Counted from the first letter of the stretch, positions 37,541 to 45,553 are shown. The stretch: 64,000 nucleotides of DNA from Paenibacillus sp. JCM 10914 (GCF_001315105.1 NZ_BAZR01000002.1:248001-312000), one strand, 5' to 3'. Translations and numbers: made by a program. Notes: generated from the letters alone by a model not told the origin.

Positions 37541-37554
37541 GTCGTGACATCCGC

Positions 37555-37587
37555 TTACGCGAACGCCACCTCCATATTCTGAATCAA
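37555..37587 (-). CDS. 10-residue peptide gene, copy B
   Basis: A 33-nt ORF starting with TTG at 37587 encodes MIQNMEVAFA. Six or seven residues match copy A (MIQIHEVVFA). The block AAAGGAGGCTGA lies five bases upstream as in copy A, and an in-frame TAG just before it limits the ORF. The stop codon sits in a small hairpin with a GTAA loop, and a GGGAGTCC-stem terminator follows. The surrounding protein genes are unrelated to those near copy A, so it behaves as an independent unit. Confidence 0.5.
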   Translation of the reverse strand: MIQNMEVAFA

Positions 37588-37630
37588 TTCGTTCAGCCTC
37601 CTTTCCTAATTACTTATCCGCCGGGACACT

Positions 37631-37693
37631 TATATTAAACCACGGCGGACCGTGACGATTAAAGTGAATAAACAGGCTTAATTGTTTTTTACC
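37631..37693 (-). promoter_or_regulatory. conserved upstream region of peptide locus B
   Basis: On the minus strand GGTAAAAAACAATT starts at 37693 and TGGTTTAATATA ends at 37631. The 55-nt spacing from the start of the first motif to TTAATATA equals that of locus A, while most bases between are different. Confidence 0.5.
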
Positions 37694-37730
37694 AGTTTGC
37701 CGGAATAATCCTTGCGTCTTCATTGTTCCC

Positions 37731-37759
37731 TTGACAATCCATCAAGAGCAATATAAGAT
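37731..37759 (+). promoter_or_regulatory. sigma-A promoter of the zinc GTPase gene
   Basis: TTGACA (37731-37736), a 17-nt spacer and TAAGAT (37754-37759). The Zur box lies just downstream, where bound repressor would block transcription. Confidence 0.65.
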
Positions 37760-37770
37760 CGTTACGAGTA

Positions 37771-37789
37771 AATCGTAATTATTACGATT
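37771..37789. promoter_or_regulatory. Zur box upstream of the zinc GTPase gene
   Basis: AATCGTAATTATTACGATT is a perfect 9-1-9 palindrome identical in design to the Bacillus Zur operator. It is placed about 11 bp after the -10 element and 21 bp before the start codon. Confidence 0.9.
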
Positions 37790-37810
37790 AAAGGATGGAG
37801 GCAAAATCAT

Positions 37811-39022
37811 ATGAACGATACTAGAATACCCGTGACCGTGCTTAGCGGATACCTCGGATCTGGCAAAACGACCGTGCTTAATCATGTGCTGCATAATCGT
37901 GAGGGTTTGAAGGTGGCTGTGATTGTAAACGATATGAGCGAGGTCAATATCGATGCTGATCTCGTTCGTGGAGAAGGTAGTCTGTCGCGCACGGATGAGA
38001 AGTTGGTGGAAATGTCGAACGGGTGCATCTGCTGTACGCTGCGAGAGGATCTCGTGCAGGAAGTACAGAAGTTGGCGGAAGAGAAACGCTTTGACTATAT
38101 TCTGATTGAATCGACGGGAATATCAGAACCAACGCCGGTCGCGCAAACCTTTGTTTATCCGGATGAGGTGTCCGGCGTAAAGTTGTCTGACCTCGCTAGG
38201 CTAGATTGCATGGTGACGGTCGTGGATGCTAATCGCTTCTGGAAGGACTTCTCTTCCGGTCAAAGCCTGCTAGATCGCAAGGAAGCACTGGGCGAAGATG
38301 ATGCGCGTGAAGTTGTGGATCTCTTGATCGATCAGATCGAGATGTGTGATGTGCTGTTATTGAACAAGTGCGATCTGGTAAGCGGAGACGAATTGACCAA
38401 AGTAGAAGGCATACTACGCAAGCTTCAGCCTAGCGCCACAATCATTCGAACGGTGAGAGGACGGGTAGCTCCCCGGAAAATACTGAATACCGGTTTGTTC
38501 GATTTTGAAAAAGCGAGCCAGGCACCCGGCTGGATTCAGGAGCTTCAGCGAGAAGAGCATGTGCCCGAAACGGATGAATACGGTATTAGCTCGTTCGTCT
38601 ATCGCAGAAGGAGGCCGTTCCACCCTGAACGGCTGGCGGAATTTTTGAGTTATTGGCCAGAAGAGGTTGTACGAGCCAAGGGCATTGCCTGGCTTGCTAT
38701 ACGAGAGGATGTTGCTGCCAGCATAAGTCAGGCCGGACCGTCCATTCAGTTCGGACCGGCAGGATATTGGATTGCGGCACTTACGGAGCAGGAGCAGCAA
38801 GAGCTCATTCAGAGCGAGCCGGGTATACGGAGAAAATGGGATCCTTTTTGGGGGGATCGGATGACCGAACTTGTGATGATCGGGATACAAATGGAACAGG
38901 AGCACATCGAGCAAGAGCTTGACGAATGTTTGTTGACACCGGAGGAGATGCAGTTGGATTGGTCGGCGTTTCATAACCCACTGCCATGGATGGCGATAGA
39001 GAGTAATGAAGACGCCCTGTAA
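37811..39022 (+). CDS. CobW/COG0523 zinc-responsive GTPase (YciC/ZagA-like)
   Basis: 403 residues. The GTPase domain has Walker A GYLGSGKTT (13-21), the metal motif CICC (72-75), SNGCICCTLREDLVQEV, ESTGISEP near 102 and NKCD near 188. A CobW_C domain follows (about 255-370). YciC/ZagA proteins are made during zinc starvation and pass zinc to client enzymes, ZagA to FolE. A perfect Zur box overlaps the start of transcription, which supports this role. RBS GGATGGAGG before the ATG at 37811. folD lies 0.7 kb downstream, also in folate metabolism. Confidence 0.93.
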   Translation: MNDTRIPVTVLSGYLGSGKTTVLNHVLHNREGLKVAVIVNDMSEVNIDADLVRGEGSLSRTDEKLVEMSNGCICCTLREDLVQEVQKLAEEKRFDYILIESTGISEPTPVAQTFVYPDEVSGVKLSDLARLDCMVTVVDANRFWKDFSSGQSLLDRKEALGEDDAREVVDLLIDQIEMCDVLLLNKCDLVSGDELTKVEGILRKLQPSATIIRTVRGRVAPRKILNTGLFDFEKASQAPGWIQELQREEHVPETDEYGISSFVYRRRRPFHPERLAEFLSYWPEEVVRAKGIAWLAIREDVAASISQAGPSIQFGPAGYWIAALTEQEQQELIQSEPGIRRKWDPFWGDRMTELVMIGIQMEQEHIEQELDECLLTPEEMQLDWSAFHNPLPWMAIESNEDAL

Positions 39023-39047
39023 AGACTATATTTTTTTGTTTGAATTT

Positions 39048-39066
39048 AATCGTAATTATTACGATT
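39048..39066. promoter_or_regulatory. second Zur box, downstream of the zinc GTPase gene
   Basis: The same 19-bp palindrome as at 37771-37789, base for base. It starts 26 bp after the stop codon and overlaps a promoter-like pair, TTGAAT (39040-39045) and GATTAT/TATAGT (39063-39071). No protein gene begins before the terminator at 39099-39140. Confidence 0.85.
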
Positions 39067-39098
39067 ATAGTTCGAGAGAATGACATAGAATAAACACT

Positions 39099-39140
39099 AA
39101 GAACAAGCCTTAATCTTGAGTATAGGGCTTGTTCTTTTTT
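39099..39140 (+). terminator. terminator after the second Zur box
   Basis: AAGAACAAGCC (39099-39109) pairs with GGCTTGTTCTT (39126-39136), ending in a T6 run. It would end both the zinc GTPase transcript and any short RNA begun at the second Zur box. Confidence 0.85.
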
Positions 39141-39245
39141 GTAATCTAACGGGATTTGTGGCAGCGAAGCATTTTCAAGAGCCATCATGTATACTGGAAG
39201 GAAAGGTAAACAACATGAACAGCAACGATCAGGAGGATTAGGAAT

Positions 39246-39500
39246 ATGGCCAAAACCAAGGTCGCAAAGCGACCGACACGAGACGAGTTTGTACTTGAAG
39301 AGCTGGGTAATCAGCTTACAGAAGCTTATCATGAGGAATCCGTGATTGTACTAACGGTATGGGGCTGGGAAGAGACGGTGGTTGGGCAGATTGATCAGAT
39401 GGACTCCCGTACCGGGAAGGTACATATGAGACAGAATGGCGCCATTACGAAAGTTCCTTTTATGGACATCATGGAAGTAAATTATTCTAGGGATTATTAA
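39246..39500 (+). CDS. YolD-like family protein
   Basis: 84 residues. The pattern DEFVLEELGNQLTEAYHEES, a central strand region VIVLTVWGWEETVVGQIDQM and a C-terminal VPFMDIMEVNY fits the YolD-like domain of Firmicutes. Members are often linked to DNA-damage genes such as Y-family polymerases, but none is nearby here. RBS AGGAGGATTAGG before the ATG at 39246. Cytoplasmic. Confidence 0.85.
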   Translation: MAKTKVAKRPTRDEFVLEELGNQLTEAYHEESVIVLTVWGWEETVVGQIDQMDSRTGKVHMRQNGAITKVPFMDIMEVNYSRDY

Positions 39501-39560
39501 TGTGGCCACATTCTAAGATATTCGGTAGCATCGATCTCGAAGTCATGGTATATTAAAAAA

Positions 39561-39640
39561 AGTTATCTATGTGTTACTGGCGTAGCTTGGGTCACCAAGA
39601 GGGAGCACATAGGATCATATGCCGTACGCCTGGGCAAGAG
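39561..39640 (+). promoter_or_regulatory. ZTP riboswitch (pfl motif)
   Basis: Both halves of the pfl aptamer are present: TTACTGGCGTAGCTTGGG, TCACCAAGAGGGAGCACA, then after a linker ATGCCGTACGCCTGGGCAA (39619-39637). GCCG-CGCCTGGGC is the pfl hallmark, with CGCC pairing back to GGCG in the first half. The class senses ZTP/ZMP and turns on one-carbon and purine genes. It lies directly upstream of folD, a known target. Confidence 0.92.
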
Positions 39641-39676
39641 GTAAGGAGACATTCGTGTCGCCTTGCCTCTTTATGT
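39634..39676 (+). terminator. expression-platform hairpin of the ZTP riboswitch
   Basis: AAGAGGTAAGG (39636-39646) pairs imperfectly with CCTTGCCTCTT (39661-39671) around GAGACATTCGTGTCG, then TATGTTTAT. It starts within the last bases of the aptamer, as expected for a ligand-controlled terminator. Confidence 0.65.
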
Positions 39677-39712
39677 TTATCTCAATAACATTGGCGAGGG
39701 AGCGGATTTGCA

Positions 39713-40561
39713 ATGAGTATGGAACCTGTTATTTTGGATGGAAAAAAGGTGTCAGACGATATCAAGGCCAAGCTGGCTGTGAAGGTGCAGGAGCTTAAAG
39801 AGAAAGGGGTAACCCCTTGTCTGGCGACGATCTTGGTAGGAGATGATCCGGCTTCGGCGACTTATGTGCGGATGAAGGGAAATGCTTGTGAACGACTCGG
39901 TATTATCTCCAGAAAGGTCGTGCTGGATGAGTCAACAACGACGGACGAGTTGATCACGGCCATTCAGGAATTGAACGAGGATCCGAATGTCCATGGCATC
40001 CTGCTTCAGCATCCGGTACCTCATCATATCGATGAGCGCGCAGCCTTCGATGCCATCGACATTGCCAAAGACGTGGACGGCGTCACCACGCTTGGATTCT
40101 CGCAAAATGCATTTGGTTTTGCCGAGTATCCTTCTTGTACGCCTGCTGCCATTATTGCGATTATGGATTATTACGATCTGCCGATCGAGGGTAAACACGC
40201 TGTTGTTGTCGGACGAAGTCCGATCTTAGGTAAACCGGTATCCATGATGCTGCTCAACCGGAACGCGACCGTGACGATCTGTCATTCCAGAACGAATCAG
40301 CTCGGAGAGATCGTGTCACAAGCCGATATCGTTGTTGCGGCAGTAGGCAAACCTAACTTCATTCAAGGGGAGTGGATTAAACCGGGAGCGGTAGTGCTGG
40401 ATGCCGGCTATAACAAAGGCAATATCGGTGACTGTGACTTCGAAGCTTGTGCGAAGAACGCCTCTGCTATTACGCCAGTACCTGCCGGTGTGGGTCCGGT
40501 TACAATCGCCACGCTGCTCAAGCATACGGTGGATTCCGCAGAGAGAAGCATAACCGTTTAA
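39713..40561 (+). CDS. folD: bifunctional methylenetetrahydrofolate dehydrogenase/cyclohydrolase
   Basis: 282 residues, the usual FolD length. Family signatures are ATILVGDDPASATYVRMKGN with the catalytic region K near 57, GILLQHPVPHHIDE near 97 and VVVGRSPILGKPVSMMLLNR near 164 for NADP. The C-terminal TPVPAGVGPVTIATLLKHTV is also typical. It interconverts methylene-, methenyl- and formyl-tetrahydrofolate. Single gene with its own ZTP riboswitch and terminator. Confidence 0.97.
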   Translation: MSMEPVILDGKKVSDDIKAKLAVKVQELKEKGVTPCLATILVGDDPASATYVRMKGNACERLGIISRKVVLDESTTTDELITAIQELNEDPNVHGILLQHPVPHHIDERAAFDAIDIAKDVDGVTTLGFSQNAFGFAEYPSCTPAAIIAIMDYYDLPIEGKHAVVVGRSPILGKPVSMMLLNRNATVTICHSRTNQLGEIVSQADIVVAAVGKPNFIQGEWIKPGAVVLDAGYNKGNIGDCDFEACAKNASAITPVPAGVGPVTIATLLKHTVDSAERSITV

Positions 40562-40591
40562 TCTGAACCCAATTATATTTTATATGATGTA

Positions 40592-40622
40592 GAAGGACCG
40601 TGCCTTGGCGCGGTCCTTTTGG
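40592..40622 (+). terminator. terminator of folD
   Basis: AAGGACCGTGCC and GGCGCGGTCCTTTT pair around TT; the T-run follows directly. Confidence 0.8.
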
Positions 40623-40875
40623 CACCACGCGGGTTCGTAACCGTTTGACGATTGAAACAGCGGCTTGGAGACTTCGACTATGGTCAGACGATCATATCCG
40701 CGTTGGCGCGCAACGTGGATGCAGTCGACCAGCATCGAGAAAACAAATTTAAAAAGCCATGGCCGTGCCTAGGAATTGATCCTTGCATTGCCATGGCTTT
40801 TACATTGTTAGATAGCCGTGTAAATCATACCTCTATAAGCCTATTTAATAAAGTATAATAATTATTATTTGTTTA
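40623..40875. other. intergenic stretch with an orphan ORF and hairpin
   Basis: Between folD and padR there is a TTG-started ORF (40652-40858). Its first 30 codons look protein-like (RLGDFDYGQTIISALARN), but no RBS precedes it and the second half merely reads through a hairpin. That hairpin is AAAAAGCCATGGC (40751-40763) with GCCATGGCTTTT (40790-40801), a likely bidirectional terminator. The ORF may be the tail of a lost gene; I give it no function. Confidence 0.4.
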
Positions 40876-40905
40876 TTTACATTAGTGTGTGACATACAGT
40901 ATAAT
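40876..40905 (+). promoter_or_regulatory. promoter of the padR gene
   Basis: TTTACA (40876-40881), an 18-nt spacer and TATAAT (40900-40905), 20 bp before the start codon. Confidence 0.6.
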
Positions 40906-40925
40906 CATTTCCAGGAGCTGATGAA

Positions 40926-41279
40926 ATGTCTGAAGAACAAGATTCCATATTGATTGGTTTGGTTCAGGAACTACGAAGAGGGACGATTATCCTAGGTGTG
41001 CTAAGTCAAGTATCTAAGCCTCAATACGGGTATTCATTGGTAGTTAGACTGCAGGAAAGAGGAATGAATGTGGAAGCAGGTACCTTATATCCCTTATTGA
41101 GAAGGTTAGAGAAGCAAGGACTTCTCAGCAGCGAGTGGGATACGAATGAGGCGCGGCCGCGGAAATATTACATCATAAGTGAGACAGGTAAAGTTATCTA
41201 CCGTCAGTTATACAGTGAATGGAAGGATATGATGACTAGTCTGGAAGGGCTTATAGATCATAGGGAGGAATCGGAATGA
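40926..41279 (+). CDS. PadR-family transcriptional regulator
   Basis: 117 residues. The winged helix contains LRRGTIILGVLSQVSKPQYG, then LQERGMNVEAGTLYPLLRRL and EARPRKYYIISETGK, the standard PadR order. It lacks the long C-terminal helical domain, so it belongs to the short PadR-s2 group. RBS CAGGAGCTG. It overlaps a HAAS-domain membrane protein by 4 bp, the usual pairing, and probably represses its own two-gene operon. Confidence 0.93.
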   Translation: MSEEQDSILIGLVQELRRGTIILGVLSQVSKPQYGYSLVVRLQERGMNVEAGTLYPLLRRLEKQGLLSSEWDTNEARPRKYYIISETGKVIYRQLYSEWKDMMTSLEGLIDHREESE

Positions 41280-42304
41280 GAGAGTTAATTGACCGATATG
41301 TCTACGCGGTCTCGCTGAAGCTGCCTGAATCACAGCGTGCAGATATTGAACAAGAATTAAGGGGACTCATTGAAGATATGCTTGAAGAGCGAGGTTTGAA
41401 CGAGGAAGCAACTGCCAATGATGTAGAGCAGGTACTTATCGAACTGGGCCCACCCTATGCTATGGCTGCACGTTATCGAGAGAAGCAACGATATTTAATT
41501 GGTCCTGGTTTGATTGATCACTACTGGTCTGTATTGAAGATTGTGATATATTCCCTGGTTGTTGTCATGGGGATTGTGTCCATATTGGAGTATTTCACAA
41601 GCACGGCCGCGAACATTCCGCAGAGCTTGCTCGATTATGTGGTCACAGTGATTAGTGTAAGTATCCAAAGCTTTGCGTGGGTGACGGTCATCTTTGCCTA
41701 TATTGAATATCGCGGCAGCTACAAGGTAACGACAGGTTCCACGTGGACACCGCATGATCTGCCGTCGCTGCCGCCATCTACCGGTCGGATTAAGCCGATA
41801 GAGCCAGTGCTTGGCATCATGTTCGCCGTTGTAGTCTTCGTTATCTTTACCTTCTCGTTGGAACAAGTCGGCGTCCATCGTTTCATGGAGAATATTTCAT
41901 TTGTTACTCCGGTGTTTGATATCGATGCGTTTGCCAAGTATCTACCGCTCATATGGATTTTGACAGCGATTAGCATCATGATCAATGCGATGAAGTTGGT
42001 TGTAAGAAGATGGACGACGCAAATATTTGTGATGCATATCATTTTTAATCTGGCATCCGTGGTTGCCATGGTAATTGTATTCTCTGATTCAGCGGTCTGG
42101 AACCCGGCATTCATGGAGGGACTGGTTGAGTCTGGCATTGTGCCGCCAAGCGGAGAAGCCTATGATGTCGTCTTTGATATTTGGAACAAATTTAAAGACG
42201 GACTGCTCTTCGTGATTATTGCGATTACGGCGATCGATACGATTTCGCATGTTATGAAGATCTTCAAGAATGGAAATGTCAAAGCCATCGTTAGCAAAAA
42301 GTAA
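41276..42304 (+). CDS. HAAS-domain membrane protein
   Basis: 342 residues. The N-terminal cytoplasmic HAAS domain (about 1-70) contains LPESQRADIEQELRGLIEDM and VEQVLIELGPPYAMAARYRE. Six or so membrane helices follow, including SVLKIVIYSLVVVMGIVSIL and VLGIMFAVVVFVIFTFSL. HAAS domains occur with short PadR regulators and are thought to signal from the membrane; the signal is unknown. RBS GGAGGAATCGGA within the end of padR. Confidence 0.88.
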   Translation: MRELIDRYVYAVSLKLPESQRADIEQELRGLIEDMLEERGLNEEATANDVEQVLIELGPPYAMAARYREKQRYLIGPGLIDHYWSVLKIVIYSLVVVMGIVSILEYFTSTAANIPQSLLDYVVTVISVSIQSFAWVTVIFAYIEYRGSYKVTTGSTWTPHDLPSLPPSTGRIKPIEPVLGIMFAVVVFVIFTFSLEQVGVHRFMENISFVTPVFDIDAFAKYLPLIWILTAISIMINAMKLVVRRWTTQIFVMHIIFNLASVVAMVIVFSDSAVWNPAFMEGLVESGIVPPSGEAYDVVFDIWNKFKDGLLFVIIAITAIDTISHVMKIFKNGNVKAIVSKK

Positions 42305-42314
42305 CACACTTTCC

Positions 42315-42363
42315 AAAAAGGGATATCCAATCATGAGTGAATTCATGTTTGGATATCCCTTTT
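42315..42363. terminator. terminator after the HAAS gene
   Basis: AAAAAGGGATATCCAA (42315-42330) and TTGGATATCCCTTTT (42349-42363) form a nearly perfect long stem. Confidence 0.8.
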
Positions 42364-42518
42364 GCCTGTTATTTGCAGGGGGAAGCACATATTGTGATAT
42401 CATGCACATTGTTTATTTGACAAAAATGTGAATGATATGTGTCAAAAATATGTACAATGGTGATATAATAAGACATGAGACATTGTAAACCCTTACAGAA
42501 TGAACGGAGTTGATCGTT

Positions 42519-43004
42519 ATGAAGCATGCCATTCAATATTCCACGCGAATGAAAGACATTATCTTGTTATCTTTGGTAATTAGTGTTGTGATGTTCCAAG
42601 TCGCTACATTAACTGAGTATTCCTATCCCGTGTTATTCTACATGCAGATGGTTGTTAATGTGGTTATCGTTGCAGCCCTTGGCATCGAGGCATACGCCAG
42701 GTTAGTTAAACGAGAACTCGCCATACCAACGGATGGAAGTTCGCTCAATATTCATGGTCAAGAGATTCAGGCAGGACAAATTCGTGAAATTAAGGTGTCG
42801 GGCTGCCATAAGGCTACCTTTCAAATCCAGCTAAAGGGGAAGCCTACCCGTGCGATGTTCACCAGCTTTAAGTTCGAAGATAAGAACTGTTTAGGTATTC
42901 AGGAATTAACCGACTGGGCAGAGCGAAACCAAATATCAGTTCGCAAGATTGGTCCGCAGACTCGCGCAGGGATGACCCTCTCCTCAACCCGTACGTCCTC
43001 CTAA
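42519..43004 (+). CDS. hypothetical protein with two membrane helices
   Basis: 161 residues from the ATG at 42519; CGGAGTT precedes it, while an upstream TTG does not have an RBS. Two hydrophobic segments (IILLSLVISVVMFQVATL and VLFYMQMVVNVVIVAALGI) are joined by a short hairpin. A soluble C-terminal part follows, with strand-rich sequence LNIHGQEIQAGQIREIKVSG that looks like a PH-type domain. Function unknown. A TATAAT at 42464-42469 is a likely -10. Confidence 0.75.
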   Translation: MKHAIQYSTRMKDIILLSLVISVVMFQVATLTEYSYPVLFYMQMVVNVVIVAALGIEAYARLVKRELAIPTDGSSLNIHGQEIQAGQIREIKVSGCHKATFQIQLKGKPTRAMFTSFKFEDKNCLGIQELTDWAERNQISVRKIGPQTRAGMTLSSTRTSS

Positions 43005-43020
43005 TTCAATATGAACGAAT

Positions 43021-43066
43021 AAGAACGCGTGCAAGGGATGTGTATTCATTCGCTGCACGCGTTCTT
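43021..43066. terminator. hairpin between convergent genes
   Basis: AAGAACGCGTGC (43021-43032) and GCACGCGTTCTT (43055-43066) are exact inverted copies. The T-run is short, so termination may be partial. Confidence 0.6.
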
Positions 43067-43078
43067 GGTATGCAACGG

Positions 43079-44106
43079 CTAACTGCTGCAGCCGCCCCCG
43101 CCGCAAGAAGAACAGCTACTGCCGCTGCAGGAAGACCCGCTGTCGTTGCTGCTCGAGGCATCTCCCTTGTTGTCCCCTCCAGAACCGCAAGCAGCTGCAT
43201 AACTGCAGCTGCGCCGCTGTTTTTACCCGCGAAGCGGTCATCAGGCACCATCTGGTTGGCATAATCATCAGCATGATACCAAGCGAAATATACCGCAGCA
43301 GCGAGCAGAACTTCCTGGTTGCCGAAATTCACTTTTTGTTTGCCGTGCGTTTCGTGGTCAGGCGAATCCTGGGCTTCGATTAATCTCTGTTTGAGGTTAT
43401 TGGTCACCGTATCGATCGCGATCGCTGCTTCGGGAATATGCTCGTAGGTCCACTGATTAAAGCGCTCGTTCTCAACGAATGAATTCGGATATCGGAACTC
43501 CTCCAGTTCCTCTCGCGGCAATGGCACACGGAAGAAGGGGCCCCATAACGCAGCACTGTATTCGCTCCAGCCGAATAGTTCCACGTAAATCGTATCAAAC
43601 CAAGCCCGTTCATGATGCATCGGAATATTCTCTCCCCCTGGGTTAGGGGCGTGGTGCAGCATGCGTCCTAGGAAACGGTCGGAGAACTGTTGATATTCGT
43701 ATGTATACATTAGCATCTCATGCCATATTTCATCGACGGCCTTACTGAACATCGGCACCCGATCCAGTACCGCACACATCACGAAGAAACGTTTAAGCTC
43801 AAGCCAGCGCCACTCATACTCTCGCTCTGTCATTTCTGTATGCTCGGTAAGAACCCTTTGTCTAACCATGCCAGGCAGGGACGATGGCATGGACGACTCT
43901 AATCGGGCTGCAATGGCGTGCGCTGGACTTTGCGGTTCTGTCACGGCGGGAGGTTCCGGTGCATGTAGGAACCGCTGTCTTCGGTTTCGTTGTCTTAATG
44001 GTGGGTGCTCATTTTTTTTCTTAACAAATCGTTTAATGAAGTAAGCAATGATTACAATATCCACGAGGATAAATAGAGCCAACAGTAGCCAGGTTAATGA
44101 ATTCAT
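43079..44106 (-). CDS. membrane-anchored glycine-rich-domain-like protein with Cys-rich tail, frameshifted
   Basis: About 342 residues from the ATG at 44106 (RBS AGGAGGTACG). One N-terminal helix (SLTWLLLALFILVDIVIIAY), a basic linker, then a domain with KAVDEIWHEMLMYTYEYQQF and SDRFLGRMLHHAPNPGG, resembling the D-x-x-WH region of glycine-rich-domain (GRDP-like) proteins. The open frame runs on to 43006 as an alanine-rich tail. The adjacent frame instead gives GDASSSNDSGSSCSGSSC, then SSCGGGGCSS and a stop at 43079, a typical low-complexity end. One missing T near 43190 explains it. Function unknown. Confidence 0.72.
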
Positions 44107-44300
44107 ATCGTACCTCCTGTCGTATGGATGTCTGTAAGGATATGCTTTCTCTAGCCCTGTATTTATTATTACAATGAAACTGATCCTTGGCAATCAAAAA
44201 TCGTAATGACCCAGTGTCATTATGGGCAGGACACTTGAAAGTCCTATTTTCATGTGGTACATTCCGTGTGTTCCCCATCATAAAGGCTAGGAGAATACAT

Positions 44301-44510
44301 ATGTTGACAGGTTGGAAACTTTCCGTACTAGGTATTATTATAGTAGGTATTACAGGTGTCATCGCTTCTATTGCCGGTCTCATGGAACCGGGTAGGGCAG
44401 CGTCACTGTTTGTGCTGTTTGTTATGTTCGTAGGAGCGCTTGAGTTAATGGAACGAATAAAGAAGCGAAGGATAACGAAGAGTCGCACGAAGTCTTCCAA
44501 GCGTAATTAA
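44301..44510 (+). CDS. small hypothetical membrane protein
   Basis: 69 residues from the ATG at 44301 behind TAGGAGA. Two hydrophobic helices (LSVLGIIIVGITGVIASIAG and SLFVLFVMFVGALELM) are followed by a strongly basic tail (KKRRITKSRTKSSKRN). The tail should be cytoplasmic. It resembles many short uncharacterised Bacillales membrane proteins; no function proposed. Confidence 0.7.
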   Translation: MLTGWKLSVLGIIIVGITGVIASIAGLMEPGRAASLFVLFVMFVGALELMERIKKRRITKSRTKSSKRN

Positions 44511-44537
44511 AGATCACATCAACGGGAGGGAAGAAAA

Positions 44538-44813
44538 GTGAGCTGGATTGCTGTACAACCGTATTATAAGATTCAACGCGTTGTGGACGGTATTGAACAA
44601 AGAACAGAGGAACAGGGTCGAGAAATGTTCCTTTATCAGGATAAAATCGTAACCCAATACCGTGAATTTCCGATCAAGCAAGTATTCGATCTTTCTTTCC
44701 GTCCCATGGGTGATGGGGGCGGGTTGTTGTATTTGCACACGCAACAAGGTGTGTATTCTTATACCGTTAAACATGATCCGCAGTCGTTCATCAAGGCATA
44801 CAAAAATATGTAA
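44538..44813 (+). CDS. small hypothetical protein, PH-like
   Basis: 91 residues; the start is a GTG at 44538 behind GGGAGGG. Mostly beta-strand sequence (EMFLYQDKIVTQYREFPIKQ, GGLLYLHTQQGVYSYTV), ending in FIKAYKNM. The strand order and final helix resemble a bacterial PH-type or YokE-like module. Cytoplasmic, 27 bp after the small membrane protein gene, so the two may be an operon. The AGACCTGG/CCAGGTCT hairpin at 44825-44842 follows it. Confidence 0.7.
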   Translation: MSWIAVQPYYKIQRVVDGIEQRTEEQGREMFLYQDKIVTQYREFPIKQVFDLSFRPMGDGGGLLYLHTQQGVYSYTVKHDPQSFIKAYKNM

Positions 44814-44926
44814 TCCTTCCAAGCAGACCTGGTCCCAGGTCTAGTTCGTATCCTCGTCTCAAGATCGGTTGCGGCAACCACGGTTTCCTATAAACTGGAA
44901 TTACGATGTGGGTAGGAGGCCGAAAC

Positions 44927-45553
44927 GTGGATACGCTACTGCAATTTATTGAACAGATCGGGCATTATGCCTTGTTTCTTGTATTATGTCTTGGATTAGT
45001 AGGGCTGCCAGTACCTAATGAGGTCGTGGCGATGACAGGCGGGACGTTAGCGGCATCCGGCATACTGTCGCCCGTGCCATCCTTTTTTATGATTTACCTG
45101 GGGATCTGCTCCGGATCTACGGTTGGATATATGCTGAGTCGGTTTACAGCCAGTCGATTATTAGATCGATTCAGTGATCGTCAGAAAATACGCCAGTTTC
45201 TCGAAGTTTCCGAGAAGCTGACGCGACAGTATGGTAACTATGCCATCTGCATTAGTGCGTTCCTGCCGATTCTGCGTAATGTCACCCCTTATGCTGTCGG
45301 GATGAAGGGGATGCCATACCCGAATTTTGCCTTGTTCTCGTACACGGCTTCATTTCTGTGGACGTCCATCTATTATTCGCTTGGTTTAGTTGTTGGGGAT
45401 AAAGTCATTGATCATATCGGGGTCTTTATTAATAAATATGGTTATTATGTAGTTGGTGCCGTTTCGCTATTGGTTGCGCTTTGGATCATCAGCAGGTTCA
45501 TGCGAAGAAATAAAAGAAGCAAATCGGAGCAAGAGATACATTTTCACGGATAA
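44927..45553 (+). CDS. DedA/SNARE-associated membrane protein
   Basis: About 208 residues. The GTG at 44927 has TAGGAGGCC just upstream, whereas the ATG at 44906 precedes that site. DedA marks are LGLVGLPVPNEVVAMTGGTL near residue 22, with the re-entrant loop acid, FTASRLLDRFSDR and FLPILRNVTPYAVGMKGMPY near 122. Four to five helices. Members act in membrane homeostasis, some as undecaprenyl-phosphate or phospholipid flippases. It converges with the next small gene by a 10-bp overlap. Confidence 0.88.
   Translation: MDTLLQFIEQIGHYALFLVLCLGLVGLPVPNEVVAMTGGTLAASGILSPVPSFFMIYLGICSGSTVGYMLSRFTASRLLDRFSDRQKIRQFLEVSEKLTRQYGNYAICISAFLPILRNVTPYAVGMKGMPYPNFALFSYTASFLWTSIYYSLGLVVGDKVIDHIGVFINKYGYYVVGAVSLLVALWIISRFMRRNKRSKSEQEIHFHG

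Noticed and set aside
40652..40858. 68-residue ORF after folD
   Set aside because: No ribosome binding site, and its second half passes through a hairpin terminator. Kept only as a note in the intergenic entry.
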